Of a stretch of 64,000 nucleotides of DNA, positions 52,354-61,279 are shown piece after piece. A program made the position numbers and the translations under genes. The notes beneath the pieces are model-generated. The model was not told where the DNA came from, did no database searches, and saw only the letters and a list, made by a program, of their open reading frames with translations. The stretch's first letter is position 1, and every line of letters starts with the position of its first letter. Origin of the DNA: DASTBU01 sp035711845 (GTDB lineage Bacteria > Acidobacteriota > Vicinamibacteria > Vicinamibacterales > 2-12-FULL-66-21); the NCBI GenBank assembly GCA_035711845.1, contig DASTBU010000113.1, positions 6,583 to 70,582 on the forward strand, read 5' to 3'.

Positions 52354-52956
52354 ATGGCTCACAGGAGACGTATCGAGACGGTCGACGCGAAAGGCCTGAC
52401 GCTGATAGAGCTGATGTTCACCATGGCGCTCGGCGTCACCATCACCGGTATTGCCGTTCCGCTGATGGGCAACGCCGTCGATGCAATCCGCGCGGCCTCA
52501 GCCGCGCGATACATGACAGCTCGCATCATGAGCATACGCATGGAAGCTGTCCGTCGATCGACCTGCGTGGCGTTCAGGTTCCAGCCGGTCGGCAGCGACT
52601 ATGCGTTCGCGCCCTTCGAGGACGGGAATGGCAACGGGATCAGGACCATGGACATCCAGGCGGGCATCGACCGTCAGCTCGCCGCGTACGAACGGCTGGG
52701 CGACAAGTTCAGCGGGGTTCAGTTCCGGTTGGCGGCCGGAACCCCTGATGCCGACGGTGTCGTGGGACCGGGCGAAGACGGGGTCCGTATCGGCGCACCC
52801 CAGATTCTGACCTTGAGCCCCGATGGATCGGCATCGTCCGGGACGCTGTATCTGGGCGGCAAGGGCGGCCAGTATGCCGTGCGCGTGTTGGGTGTCACCG
52901 GCCGAACGCGGGTCCTCTACTTTCATCCAGGAGATCGCACGTGGTCCGCCCGTTGA
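52354..52956 (+). CDS. GspH/FimT-type minor pseudopilin
   Basis: The 200-residue protein has a prepilin leader ending in Gly14, then LTLIELMFTMAL with Glu at position +5, the signature cut and methylated by prepilin peptidase. The body fits the GspH/FimT fold (AARIMSIRMEAVRR, then a beta-rich C-terminus). It should sit at the tip of a type II secretion or type IV pilus fibre. It lies 15 nt after the ComEA-like gene and overlaps the PilZ-like frame by 16 nt, so the three were probably one operon. Confidence 0.85.
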   Translation: MAHRRRIETVDAKGLTLIELMFTMALGVTITGIAVPLMGNAVDAIRAASAARYMTARIMSIRMEAVRRSTCVAFRFQPVGSDYAFAPFEDGNGNGIRTMDIQAGIDRQLAAYERLGDKFSGVQFRLAAGTPDADGVVGPGEDGVRIGAPQILTLSPDGSASSGTLYLGGKGGQYAVRVLGVTGRTRVLYFHPGDRTWSAR

Positions 52957-53619
52957 CAGAACGTCGCGCGCATAGCCGCTTCGGCCATCCGACGATATCG
53001 CCGCTTCAGGCGGTCCTCCGCCCCGGGCATGCGGTGTCGGTGGTGAATCTCAGCGCCGGTGGCGCGCTGCTCGACGGGCCGCGGCCGCTGCGGCCTGGCT
53101 CGCGGGTCTTCCTGCAGGTCACGGTCGCCGGCCAGACCGGCGGGCGTACGGCTCACGTGCTGCGCTGCGCGGTCGCGTCCGCGCTCGTCGGCGCCCTCGC
53201 CCGTGGCCTGGCGGCAGGGCGGGAGGCCGGCCACCTGCGGGACCGGTTCGAGGAGGAGCTTCGATCGCTGGTCCGTGCGCGATCGATTGCCGTCCGGGAC
53301 GAGCCGGAGCCAGCGGCCGCTGATGTAATGTGTTTCGACATTCCGGCGAGTGCCTCTCACACGCGAGCGCGGATCGAAGCGGTGTTCGAACCGGCACGGA
53401 TGCTCGATGGCTGGACGTGTCAGATTCTCGACTCCGCGACACAGCTCGGCTCTGGTGCTCGAGGTCGAGCGCGCCCAGGGGAGGGCGCCGCTCTCGGCCC
53501 GCAACCGGGCCGACGGCGCCACGCCATTGATAGGCTCGAGCCCCGCGATCCGGGACGTCCGGGAACGAATCGAGCGCGTGGCCGCCACCGACTTCTGCGT
53601 CCTGATTGAGGGCGCATCA
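52941..53619 (+). pseudogene. PilZ-like protein with frameshifted, truncated sigma54 domain
   Basis: The N-terminal 150 residues are PilZ-like (ERRAHSRF, then VVNLSAGGALLDGPRPLRPG), a c-di-GMP-binding pattern. Around 53450 the coding sense moves by one frame: VLEVERAQGRAPL, PLIGSSPAIRDVRERIER and FCVLIEGASG continue in the other frame and match the start of a sigma54 AAA+ domain. The match stops just before the Walker A lysine (GESGTGKE expected), where the dispersed repeat begins. I read this as a former PilZ-AAA+ regulator that lost its frame and its 3' part. If only the first frame is used, the product is a 222-residue PilZ protein with a nonsense tail. Confidence 0.6.
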
Positions 53620-53698
53620 GGTCCACAGCCGCACCGCAATTTCATTGAGATTTGAGGTGAGCCTGCGCTCGGTCGAGGCCACGGGGCGGTGGCGCGAG
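53613..53698. repeat. Dispersed ~85-bp repeat, copy A
   Basis: It starts at GCATCAGGTCCACAGCCGCA, continues with CAATTTCATTGAGATTTGAG and ends near ACGGGGCGGTGGCGCGAG. It is directly joined to the truncated sigma54 domain. The same unit recurs at 54041, 55043, 58088 and 58439. Confidence 0.75.
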
Positions 53699-53760
53699 TG
53701 GGGGGAGGATGCAGAGAGGGTGAAGCGTTTGTGTTTCCCGGTCCCTCGGAACGGAAATTG

Positions 53761-53961
53761 TCAGAGTCGCCTTGAGAACTTCGAGATCTGGCTCACCAGC
53801 CATACGACAGCCACGATCACCGCTGCGCCGACATAGTATTGACCACCCTGGCTGCTCGAGCCAGCATCCATCGTCAACAGGCTACCGAGACCCGCCCAGA
53901 GGACCAGCCCGATAAGGGTGACGACGGCAAGGATGCCGATCGCGGCAAGCGCTCGCTGCAT
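53761..53961 (-). CDS. Small two-helix membrane protein
   Basis: This 66-residue frame has two hydrophobic segments (LAAIGILAVVTLIGLVLWAG and YYVGAAVIVAVVWLVSQI) separated by a polar loop with Asp, Ser and Gln, and a basic end KFSRRL. Such an ordered pattern is unlikely by chance. Function is unknown. The frame is open further upstream, but the ATG before the first helix is the sensible start. No strong ribosome site is seen. Confidence 0.55.
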   Translation of the reverse strand: MQRALAAIGILAVVTLIGLVLWAGLGSLLTMDAGSSSQGGQYYVGAAVIVAVVWLVSQISKFSRRL

Positions 53962-54393
53962 GGATAAAAAGGATGGGCGGCAGATCCTATCACGTCGCGG
54001 AGTGCCTGCTTGGAGCGAGTGTTCCATCCGGGGATATCCTGCATCCGGCCACAGCCGCATCGCAGTTTTATTGAGGTTTCTGTGAAGCTGCCCTCGGTTG
54101 AGCCCACGGGGAGATGGCGCGAGCGAGGGCGGACGCATAGGGGATGAAGAGTCAGCCGGCCTGACCGCGTCCCCAGGAGATCGCGCTGCCGCAACGACGT
54201 CCTGCCTCGTGAGGGGCGACCCGTGGCATTCTAGACGCTGCGGCGGCGATGGCGGGGAAGACCCGGATAAGCTGCGAAGCTCCATCGCTGCACTGATAGA
54301 TTCGCAGCACCGGCCTTCGTCAGCTTCATCCGGCCGCTGTGCGGCTCCCTCTCCGAAGGCTCCCGATCCGCCCACACCAAAGACGATGCGGGC
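53962..54393. other. Gene-poor stretch containing repeat copy B
   Basis: About 430 nt without a gene I can support. It carries one copy of the dispersed repeat (54041-54124). The right part has no recognisable coding sense on either strand and may be remnant DNA. Confidence 0.5.
54041..54124. repeat. Dispersed ~85-bp repeat, copy B
   Basis: GCATCCGGCCACAGCCGCAT begins the copy, followed by GCAGTTTTATTGAGGTTTCT and CCCACGGGGAGATGGCGCGA. It differs from the other copies at scattered positions and small gaps, so these are old rather than recent duplications. Confidence 0.7.
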
Positions 54394-54819
54394 CTACTTG
54401 ACCGGAACGGAGAGGCCTTCGAGAGGGGTACCCTTCTTAGCGATGTAGAAGGCAAGGGCCTTACCGGGTGCGCTGGCACTTGCATTCTTTACGTTGTGAA
54501 CTTCCCCGGCCGCGGTCTTGAATGCCTCCCCCGCCTTAAGAGTCATGGGAGCCTTGCCCTGCACCTCAAGGACGACCGAGCCCTCCAGGATATATACGAT
54601 CTCGTTGCCGGACTGTGTGTGCTGGCCGCTCTCTGCTCCGGGCGGGAGCTCCCGGAGAACCAAGATGCCTTCCATCCCCTTGGCGCTCGTTAGCTCGGCC
54701 CGCTGCAGCTCCTTCCCGGCCTTCAGAGGATCCTGGGCACTTAACATGCGGCTACCAAGGACACCCAGAGCAAGGCCCAGGACCCACACGACGGCAACTA
54801 AAACGTGAACACGCTTCAT
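54394..54819 (-). CDS. Exported single-domain cupin
   Basis: The 141-residue protein has an N-terminal signal or anchor (VHVLVAVVWVLGLALGVLG) and one cupin barrel: GQHTQSGNEIVYILEGSVVL is the first motif, with a His and a Glu as metal ligands, and GEVHNVKN the second His. It probably binds a metal or small molecule outside the cytoplasm. AAGGAGG eight bases before the ATG supports the start. Its GC content looks lower than that of neighbouring genes, so acquisition by transfer is possible. Confidence 0.78.
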   Translation of the reverse strand: MKRVHVLVAVVWVLGLALGVLGSRMLSAQDPLKAGKELQRAELTSAKGMEGILVLRELPPGAESGQHTQSGNEIVYILEGSVVLEVQGKAPMTLKAGEAFKTAAGEVHNVKNASASAPGKALAFYIAKKGTPLEGLSVPVK

Positions 54820-55042
54820 GGAGCCCTCCTTCAGAATGACAGGTTCTATATCATATGCCCAGCGACGAGGAACCCGATTGTTCTGCGCAGCTCATACTTG
54901 CGGGGGGTTGACCGAAGCCGCTGGCGCGGCGAACGCTACGCGTGGGATTATCTGCAGCCTCACCGAGGAGAAGTCCGATGCCTGGTTAATGGAGAACTTC
55001 GACCCTGAGATTTGTACGGACGCAGGCGGCCGCGTGCCGTGG

Positions 55043-55127
55043 CGCATCAGGCCCACAGCCGCACCACAGTTTTATTGAGGTTTGATGTGAGGTTGCCGTC
55101 TGTGACCGCGACGGGGCGGTGGAGGGA
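55043..55127. repeat. Dispersed ~85-bp repeat, copy C
   Basis: The copy runs from GCATCAGGCCCACAGCCGCA through CAGTTTTATTGAGGTTTGAT to GCGACGGGGCGGTGGAGG. It ends about 84 nt upstream of the kinase -10 element; copy E has nearly the same spacing to the next kinase. Confidence 0.75.
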
Positions 55128-55207
55128 GGGGGTGATCGGATATAGAAGACTCTCCGCATTCCGAAGATCCAGGTAAATGACCGGACCCTGCGCTCAGCTC
55201 CCGGCCG

Positions 55208-55227
55208 GCGTATACTCCGGCGCAGGA
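55208..55227 (+). promoter_or_regulatory. Conserved kinase promoter and ribosome site, copy 1
   Basis: GCGTATACTCCGGCGCAGGA is identical, base for base, to 58605-58624 upstream of the second kinase. It holds a -10 (TATACT) and the start of AGGAG, the likely ribosome site for the TTG at 55237. With so little room between them, the mRNA leader would be about 20 nt. No clear -35 is shared. Confidence 0.55.
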
Positions 55228-55236
55228 GCACCTTCC

Positions 55237-58006
55237 TTGTCCCTTACCGCGGGCACGCGGCTGGGCCCGTACGAGATCCTCGGCCTCCTTGGCGCCGGGG
55301 GCATGGGCGAAGTCTACAAAGCGCGCGCGACACGCGATTGGATCGCACTGTCGCGATCAAGATCCTTCCACCGCAATTCGCTGATCCGGAACACCGCGCG
55401 CGGTTCGAGCGCGAAGCGCGGACGATTGCGGGGTTGTCCCATCCCCACATCTGCACGCTCTACGACATCGGTCAGACGCAAGAGATCAGCACAAGGCAAG
55501 CCACGCACTACCTGGTGATGGAGTATTTGTCCGGGGAAACACTGGCCGACCGGCTGCGGAAAGGCCCCTGCCGCTCCACGAGGCCCTGGAGGTTGGGGCA
55601 CAGATCGCGGAGGCGCTCGCCGCCGCCCACCGCGCCAGTATCATCCATCGCGATCTGAAACCGGGCAACATCATGCTGACAAAGTCCGGCGTCAAGCTGC
55701 TGGACTTCGGGCTGGCAAAACTGAAGGAACCGATCGGTGGCCAAGGGCTCGCAGCGACGACACTGTCCGCACCAACGCAGACTACGCCGCTTACCGGACA
55801 GGGGACAATCCTCGGCACCCTGCAGTACATGGCGCCGGAGCAGCTGGAGGGCAATCAGGCTGACGCGCGCACCGACATCTGGGCCCTTGGGCTCGTGCTG
55901 TACGAGATGCTCACGGGTGAACGGGCGTTCAACGGACAGACTCAAGCCAGCCTGATTGCCGCGATTCTCGAGAGGCGACCCACGCCTATCACGTCAATCA
56001 ATCAGCTCACGCCGCCGGCGTTGGACCGGCTCGTCCTCCGGTGCCTTGCAAGGTACCCCGACGAGCGTTGGGAAAGTGCGCACGATATTGGCGATGAGCT
56101 CCGGTGGATCAGTCAAACGGCCACGACGGTTGCTGCATCGACTCACCGCCGAACGTGGCAGCAGATTGCCACAGCGCTTGCGCTCGTCGCTCTCGGCGCG
56201 GTGTTGGGCACGATGGTGGTCTCGAGCCGGCAGTCAAGTCCCCGTCCACCTCAGATATTCCGGTCAGTAATTGACGTTTCGCCGGCTGACGGCTTGCACT
56301 CCGGTGGATCGCCACTGGAGCATGATGGACGCCCGTTTCGCACAGCGCTCGCCATAGCTCCCGACGGCCGGACCCTCGTGTTTTCCGGCGTGCAGGAAAA
56401 TCGACGCCAACTATATATGCGCCTGCTGGAGCGGATCGAGGCGGAACCGGTGGCCGGCACCGAAGGCGCGGAGGGACCCTTCTTTTCGCCCGACGGAAAA
56501 TGGGTGGCGTATTGGGTAGGCCGCGAACTCCGCAAGATCCCGCGCGACGGCGGACCACCCGTGAGCATTTGTCCGTTTGGTCCGTCGTTTGGTGCAACGT
56601 GGGATGCAGAAGGTCGAATTGTATTCGGTCGAGCGAGCGGCGGACTGTGGCAGGTTTCGGCGTCCGGGGGCCGCCCGGAACAGTTGACGATGCTCGACGA
56701 CGCGAAAGGGGAAGTAAGCCATCGGCTTCCACACACGTTGCCAGGTGGTGACGTGCTCTTCACCATCACGTATAACCGCTTTCCGCAGTGGACGGAGACG
56801 AGTCTTGCGCTTTTCTCGCGCCAGAGTCGCACGCATAAAGTGGTGCTCGAAGGTGGCGCAGATGGTCGGTACCTCAGTAGCGGCCACCTGGTATATGTCC
56901 GGTCGGCAGTACTGATGGCGGTTCCCTTTGACCTGCGCCGTCCCCAAGTAACTGGCGAATCTGTAGGACTCGTGTCCGACGTCATGCAGTCCGCATATGG
57001 GCGCAGGTCCACCATCGACACGGGAGCAGGTCAGTTCAGTATCTCTGCCGAGGGTACCCTGGTCTACCTGCCGGGCACTGTCGTACCCGATGACCGACGT
57101 TTCCTGTACTGGGTTGATCGCGCCGGGCACGCAGAGAGGCTTCCGGTCCCTGCGGGCCCGCTCGTGCAGCCGCGCATTGCCCCCGACGGCGAACATCTGG
57201 CTTTCCATACAGCGCAAGCGCAGCAGGACATCTGGATTTACGATCTGGTGCGCCGCAATGTGACTCGCCTGACCAAGGAAGGACGAAACGCCACGCCCGT
57301 TTGGTCACCCGACGGTCGGAGGATTGTTTATCGATCCTCTATAACAGGACCCGATAACTTGTTTTGGCTTCCGGTTGATGCCAAGGTCCCGCCGCAACGC
57401 CTCACGACGACATCAGAGCACGAAGTACCAGCAGCATGGTCATCTGATGGCGATGTGCTGGCGTTCTACAGGCTGACTGACACAGAATTTGAATTGTGGA
57501 CGCTCTCGGTCGACGGCGATGGGACAGGCAACAAGATCATGGGAGCAACGAACGCGCAAGGCGGAGCCGATTTCTCCCCGGACGGAAAGTGGGTCGCGTA
57601 CGCCACCACGGAGACAGGGCGGTGGGAGGTGTACGTGGAAGGATTTCCCTCCGGCACCGGTCGGCAGCAGGTGTCCACTGATGGCGGCATGTCGCCAGTG
57701 TGGCGACACGATGGCCGCGAGTTGTTCTTTGTTTCGGCAGGCTCAGACCCCGACGAATCCAGTTCTTTGCGTATGATGGCGACCGCGGTTTCGATCGGCC
57801 CGGTCCCGCGATTCGGCGCGCCGAGACTGCTCTTTGAGGGGCCGTACGAATCCAGCTATCCGGCGCGGGGCTACGACGTGGCACCCGATGGTCGTCATTT
57901 CGTGCTCGCCCAGCGTGAACAAACGCCTGCGGTACCGCTCAAACGATTCGTTCTCGTTCAGAACTGGTTCGAGGAGCTGAAGTCGAAGGTGCCGATTACG
58001 AAGTAG
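55237..58006 (+). pseudogene. Ser/Thr protein kinase with beta-propeller domain, two frameshifts
   Basis: The kinase sequence is spread over three frames. The glycine loop (LLGAGGMGEVYKAR) is in the first. After a surplus GC in the run GCGCGCGCG near 55325 the sense moves to TVAIKILPPQFADPEHRARF and LVMEYLSGETLADRLRKG. A missing C in the run CCCC near 55568 then moves it to LPLHEALEVGAQ, IIHRDLKPGNIM, DFGLAK, a membrane helix near 56170 and a C-terminal set of PD40/TolB-like propeller repeats. The 3' frame is intact for 777 codons. Both breaks are in slippage-prone runs, so sequencing error or a phase-variable switch must be weighed against decay. The domain order equals that of the intact kinase that follows. 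Confidence 0.75.
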
Positions 58007-58087
58007 CGGCAGTTGCCCTGTCCCGCTTAGCACGCCGACCCGTCCCGATTCAGCGAATCCGACCGTGCCAGAATCAATTGACGACGA

Positions 58088-58166
58088 GCATCAGGCCCAC
58101 AGCCGCACCCCAATTTCATTGAGGTTGAGGTTAGGTTACCGTCTGTAACCGCGACGGGGCGGTAAC
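58088..58166. repeat. Dispersed ~85-bp repeat, copy D
   Basis: GCATCAGGCCCACAGCCGCA followed by CCAATTTCATTGAGGTTGAG and CGCGACGGGGCGGTAACG. It begins 82 nt after the stop of the frameshifted kinase gene and is the shortest copy. Confidence 0.7.
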
Positions 58167-58327
58167 GGCGGCAGCGCGGAGGAACTCACTGGCATTTCCT
58201 TCGGTAGGCGCACGAGCGAGACGCACGACGCCAAAGGAGCTGCGATGGTGACGGTGGAGCCAGCGTATGCCTCTGCTGTGGGACGCGCCAATCGGCGGGG
58301 CGCAGACCGGCGGGCGTGCTGGCGGCG

Positions 58328-58440
58328 CGACCGGGCCGACGGGGCGGCGCCGCTGATCGGGTCGGGCGCCGCCATTCGCGAAGTCCGGGAACGGATCGAG
58401 CGCGTGGCGGCCACCGTTCTGCGTGCTCATCGAAGGGAGC
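58328..58440 (+). pseudogene. Fragment of a sigma54 AAA+ domain
   Basis: The nucleotide sequence parallels 53502-53612: RADGAAPLIGSGAAIREVRE and RIERVAAT, then a 2-nt loss relative to the other copy (ACCGTTC against ACCGACTTC) that breaks the frame before CVLIEG. Like the other fragment it stops at the same point before the Walker A motif and joins a copy of the dispersed repeat. No upstream PilZ part can be recognised. Confidence 0.6.
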
Positions 58441-58529
58441 ATTAGGTCCACAATCGCACCCCAGTTTTGTTGAGGTTTCAGGTGAGGTTGCCGGGGCATG
58501 GGAATGACGGGACGTTGGCGCGAGCGCGT
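58439..58529. repeat. Dispersed ~85-bp repeat, copy E
   Basis: GCATTAGGTCCACAATCGCA, CCAGTTTTGTTGAGGTTTCA and GGTGAGGTTGCC are clear; the right end is more diverged (GACGTTGGCGCGAGCG). It is joined to the sigma54 fragment and ends about 79 nt before the TATACT of the second kinase. Confidence 0.7.
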
Positions 58530-58604
58530 GAGTAGTAGGCAATAGCCCCCGGTTGGGCTTCCAAGCGACCGCGGGACTCGTGTGTCCGTACAGTTTGCCA
58601 GGCG

Positions 58605-58624
58605 GCGTATACTCCGGCGCAGGA
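58605..58624 (+). promoter_or_regulatory. Conserved kinase promoter and ribosome site, copy 2
   Basis: This 20-mer is identical to the one before the first kinase gene. TATACT would be the -10 and AGGAG the ribosome site, 11 nt before the TTG at 58637 (8 nt in the other copy). Conservation through decay of the surrounding DNA suggests it is functional or recently duplicated. Confidence 0.55.
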
Positions 58625-58636
58625 GTGCCACCTTCC

Positions 58637-61279
58637 TTGACCCTCAAGGCCGGCGCGCGGCTGGGTCCCTACGAGATCCTCGGCCTGATTGGCGCCGGGG
58701 GAATGGGCGAAGTCTACAAGGCGAAAGACACTCGCCTCGATCGCACGGTCGCGATCAAAGTCCTTCCCGATGACATCTCCGCCGATCCCGACCGCCGGGC
58801 CCGCTTCGAGCGGGAGGCGAAGACGATCGCCGCCCTGAGCCACCCGCACATCTGCACGCTCTTCGACATCGGCCGGCACGACGGAACAGACTTCCTGGTG
58901 ATGGAGCACCTCGACGGGCAGACGCTCGCATCACGGCTCCAGGAAGGGGCGCTGCCGCTCGAGGACGCACTGGCGATTGGAATCCAGATCGCCCACGCGC
59001 TCGACAAGGCGCACCGCGCGGGAATCGTTCATCGAGACCTGAAGCCGGGCAACATCATGCTGACGAAAAGCGGCGCCAAGTTGCTCGACTTCGGGCTCGC
59101 CAAGGCTCGGCCCACGGCCGCGGCAACCACCGCGACGACGGTTCTGGCGACCGGTCAGGTGCCGATCACCGGGGAGGGCACGATTCTCGGCACCTTGAAG
59201 TACATGGCGCCGGAGCAGCTCGACGGAAAGCCTGCCGATCCACGCGCGGATATCTGGGCCTTCGGCTGTGTGCTCTACGAGATGCTCACGGGCACTCGCG
59301 CTTTCGATGGCAGCAGCCCGGCCAGCGTGATCGGCGCGATCATGTCCTCGTCGCCGCGTCCGGTGCAGGAGCTCGCGCCGGTCGCGCCGCCCCTGCTCGA
59401 TCGGATCGTGCGCGGGTGCCTCACCAAGGACCCGGAAGAACGCGCGCAGAGCATGCATGATGTGCGAAACGACCTCCGCTGGATCGAGGAGCTCGGCACG
59501 CCGGCTGCGCGGCCGGCGGCGCCGTCGCGTTCGCGAAAAGCGCGCGTGCTCCTGCTGGCCGCATCCGCACTGGCGCTGGCCGGCGTCGTTGGCACCGCCT
59601 ATCTTGTCGGGCGGCAAACCCGTATTCCGCCCGAGCAGATCCGATTCCACGTCCCGGCGCCCGAGAACTTGCGGTTCGTGGCCTCGCACGCGATGTCGCC
59701 CGACGGCCGCCATATCGTCGTCGTCGCAACCGATGCACGCGACGAAACGCATTTGTGGCTCCGAACGCTGGATGCCGAGGAGGGACGACTGCTCCCGGGA
59801 ACCGAAGACGCGTCGTTCCCTTTCTGGTCTTCCGACAGCGGCGCAGTCGCCTTCTTCGCGGGGCAGCGGCTGAAGCGCATCGATATCAGCGGTGGTCCAC
59901 CGACCGTGATCTGTCGCGTCGAAACCGGGCGAGGCGGCGCGTGGGACTCGGACGGACAGATTGTCTTCGCGCCTACCAACACATCGCCGTTGATGCGAGT
60001 CGCCGCGTCGGGCGGTGAGCCGTCGGCATTCACCGCACTCTCCGAGGCGTCAGGCGACATCAGCCATCGGTTTCCCAATCTGCTGCCCGGCGGTCAACTC
60101 CTTTATTACGCCATGAGGCGGAACCCGGCCGGGAACAGCGTGATGGTCGCATCCGCTCGTGACCCGGGCTCTGCCAAGCAGCTGTTCCAGAGCGAGACCA
60201 CGGCGGCGTTCGCGGCCGGCCTCTTGTATTTTGCTCGGGATGACACACTGTTCGCACAACCGTTCGACGCGACCGCCGGTGCGCTCGGCGGCGATCCGAT
60301 CCCGATCTCGAATGATGTGGCCTACGCCGGAATTCTTGGCCTGAAAGCATTCTCGGTGTCGGCCGACGGGTCGATCGTATTCCGGCGGAACAGTCCTGTG
60401 GTGACACAACTGGCGTGGGTCGCGCGCGATGGCCGTGTGCTTCACGACGTCGGATCGCCCGCTGTGCAGGCCGACCCGACGCTGTCTCCCGATGGCACCC
60501 GACTGGCGATTGCCCGTCATGACGGCAACCAGTGGGACATCTGGGAACTCGATCTCGACGGCCGGACGTCTACACCCGTTACCCGTGATGCGGAGGAGGA
60601 TTCCGCACCGGTTTGGTCGGCTGATGCCGCACGGATCGTTTTCAGCTCACGGAGGGGGCCTGGGCGCAACATCAACCTGTACGTGACGGCACCTGACGGT
60701 CGTGGCGCCATTGAGACGGTTTTCGAGGGGACTGCCAGCATGTCGGCGGGCGGGTGGACTGACAAGCGGATGCTCGTGTGGCGCCAGGCCGATGCGCCGC
60801 CCCGCAGCAATATCCGGACGCTCGCTCCGGACGGCAGGCCGACCGTTCTGCTCGATCCCGGCGCAACCCTGGAAACGCCGAGCGTTTCCCGCGATGGACG
60901 TCTGCTGGCCTACACGTCCAATCAATCGGGGCGCCGCGAGGCATATGTCGCGGCGCTGCCTCGAGCTACTCCGGCGCGTCAGGTTTCTACCGCCGGCGGC
61001 GCGCAACCACGATGGCGCCGGGACGGACGCGAACTCTACTATGTGTCCGCAACCGGCGACCTGGTCGCGGTGCCGATAGAGATGCACGGTGAAACGCCGG
61101 TCGGCGGAGCCCCGCGGGTCCTCTTCCCGGCAGGCTTGCGGGACTCTGCCGTCGTCGCGCAGTACGACGTCTCGCCGGACGGGACGCAGTTTCTCCTGAA
61201 CCGGGTTCACCGCCGGTCAGTAAACCCGCTCACAGTCGTCCTGCACTGGCCGTCTGGCGCCGGCGCGCGTCCGAGGTGA
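58637..61279 (+). CDS. Membrane Ser/Thr protein kinase with C-terminal beta-propeller
   Basis: The 880-residue protein has a complete Hanks-type kinase: glycine loop LIGAGGMGEVYKAK near residue 20, VAIKVLPDD with the ATP Lys, HRDLKPGN with the catalytic Asp, DFGLAK and APEQ. A membrane helix follows near 305-325 (VLLLAASALALAGVVGTAYL), then PD40/TolB-like propeller repeats (MSPDGRHI, LSPDGTRLAIA, SRDGRLLAYTS, VSPDGTQFLL) that should lie outside the cytoplasm. It probably senses an external ligand and phosphorylates cytoplasmic targets. The TTG start is set by the ribosome site and by the usual family start. Confidence 0.9.
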   Translation: MTLKAGARLGPYEILGLIGAGGMGEVYKAKDTRLDRTVAIKVLPDDISADPDRRARFEREAKTIAALSHPHICTLFDIGRHDGTDFLVMEHLDGQTLASRLQEGALPLEDALAIGIQIAHALDKAHRAGIVHRDLKPGNIMLTKSGAKLLDFGLAKARPTAAATTATTVLATGQVPITGEGTILGTLKYMAPEQLDGKPADPRADIWAFGCVLYEMLTGTRAFDGSSPASVIGAIMSSSPRPVQELAPVAPPLLDRIVRGCLTKDPEERAQSMHDVRNDLRWIEELGTPAARPAAPSRSRKARVLLLAASALALAGVVGTAYLVGRQTRIPPEQIRFHVPAPENLRFVASHAMSPDGRHIVVVATDARDETHLWLRTLDAEEGRLLPGTEDASFPFWSSDSGAVAFFAGQRLKRIDISGGPPTVICRVETGRGGAWDSDGQIVFAPTNTSPLMRVAASGGEPSAFTALSEASGDISHRFPNLLPGGQLLYYAMRRNPAGNSVMVASARDPGSAKQLFQSETTAAFAAGLLYFARDDTLFAQPFDATAGALGGDPIPISNDVAYAGILGLKAFSVSADGSIVFRRNSPVVTQLAWVARDGRVLHDVGSPAVQADPTLSPDGTRLAIARHDGNQWDIWELDLDGRTSTPVTRDAEEDSAPVWSADAARIVFSSRRGPGRNINLYVTAPDGRGAIETVFEGTASMSAGGWTDKRMLVWRQADAPPRSNIRTLAPDGRPTVLLDPGATLETPSVSRDGRLLAYTSNQSGRREAYVAALPRATPARQVSTAGGAQPRWRRDGRELYYVSATGDLVAVPIEMHGETPVGGAPRVLFPAGLRDSAVVAQYDVSPDGTQFLLNRVHRRSVNPLTVVLHWPSGAGARPR

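Larger units (their letters stand above)
54820..55236. other. Upstream region of the decayed kinase, with repeat copy C
   Basis: This 417-nt stretch has no intact gene. A short plus-strand frame (GIICSLTEEKSDAWLMENFD) near 54945 has protein-like composition but no start or match that I can name. Repeat copy C lies at 55043, followed 84 nt later by the TATACT of the kinase. Confidence 0.45.
58007..58636. other. Inter-kinase region with two repeats and a sigma54 fragment
   Basis: This 630-nt gap has repeat copy D at 58088, a decayed sigma54-domain fragment at 58328-58440, repeat copy E at 58439 and the second kinase promoter. Nothing intact is coded. Confidence 0.6.

Noticed and set aside
53502..53650. 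The sigma54 fragment as an independent small gene
   Set aside because: It lacks a start of its own, stops before the ATP site and fits better as the displaced continuation of the PilZ-like gene.
54805..55078. Short plus-strand frames before the decayed kinase gene
   Set aside because: They lack starts with ribosome sites and run into the dispersed repeat; at most they are remnants.
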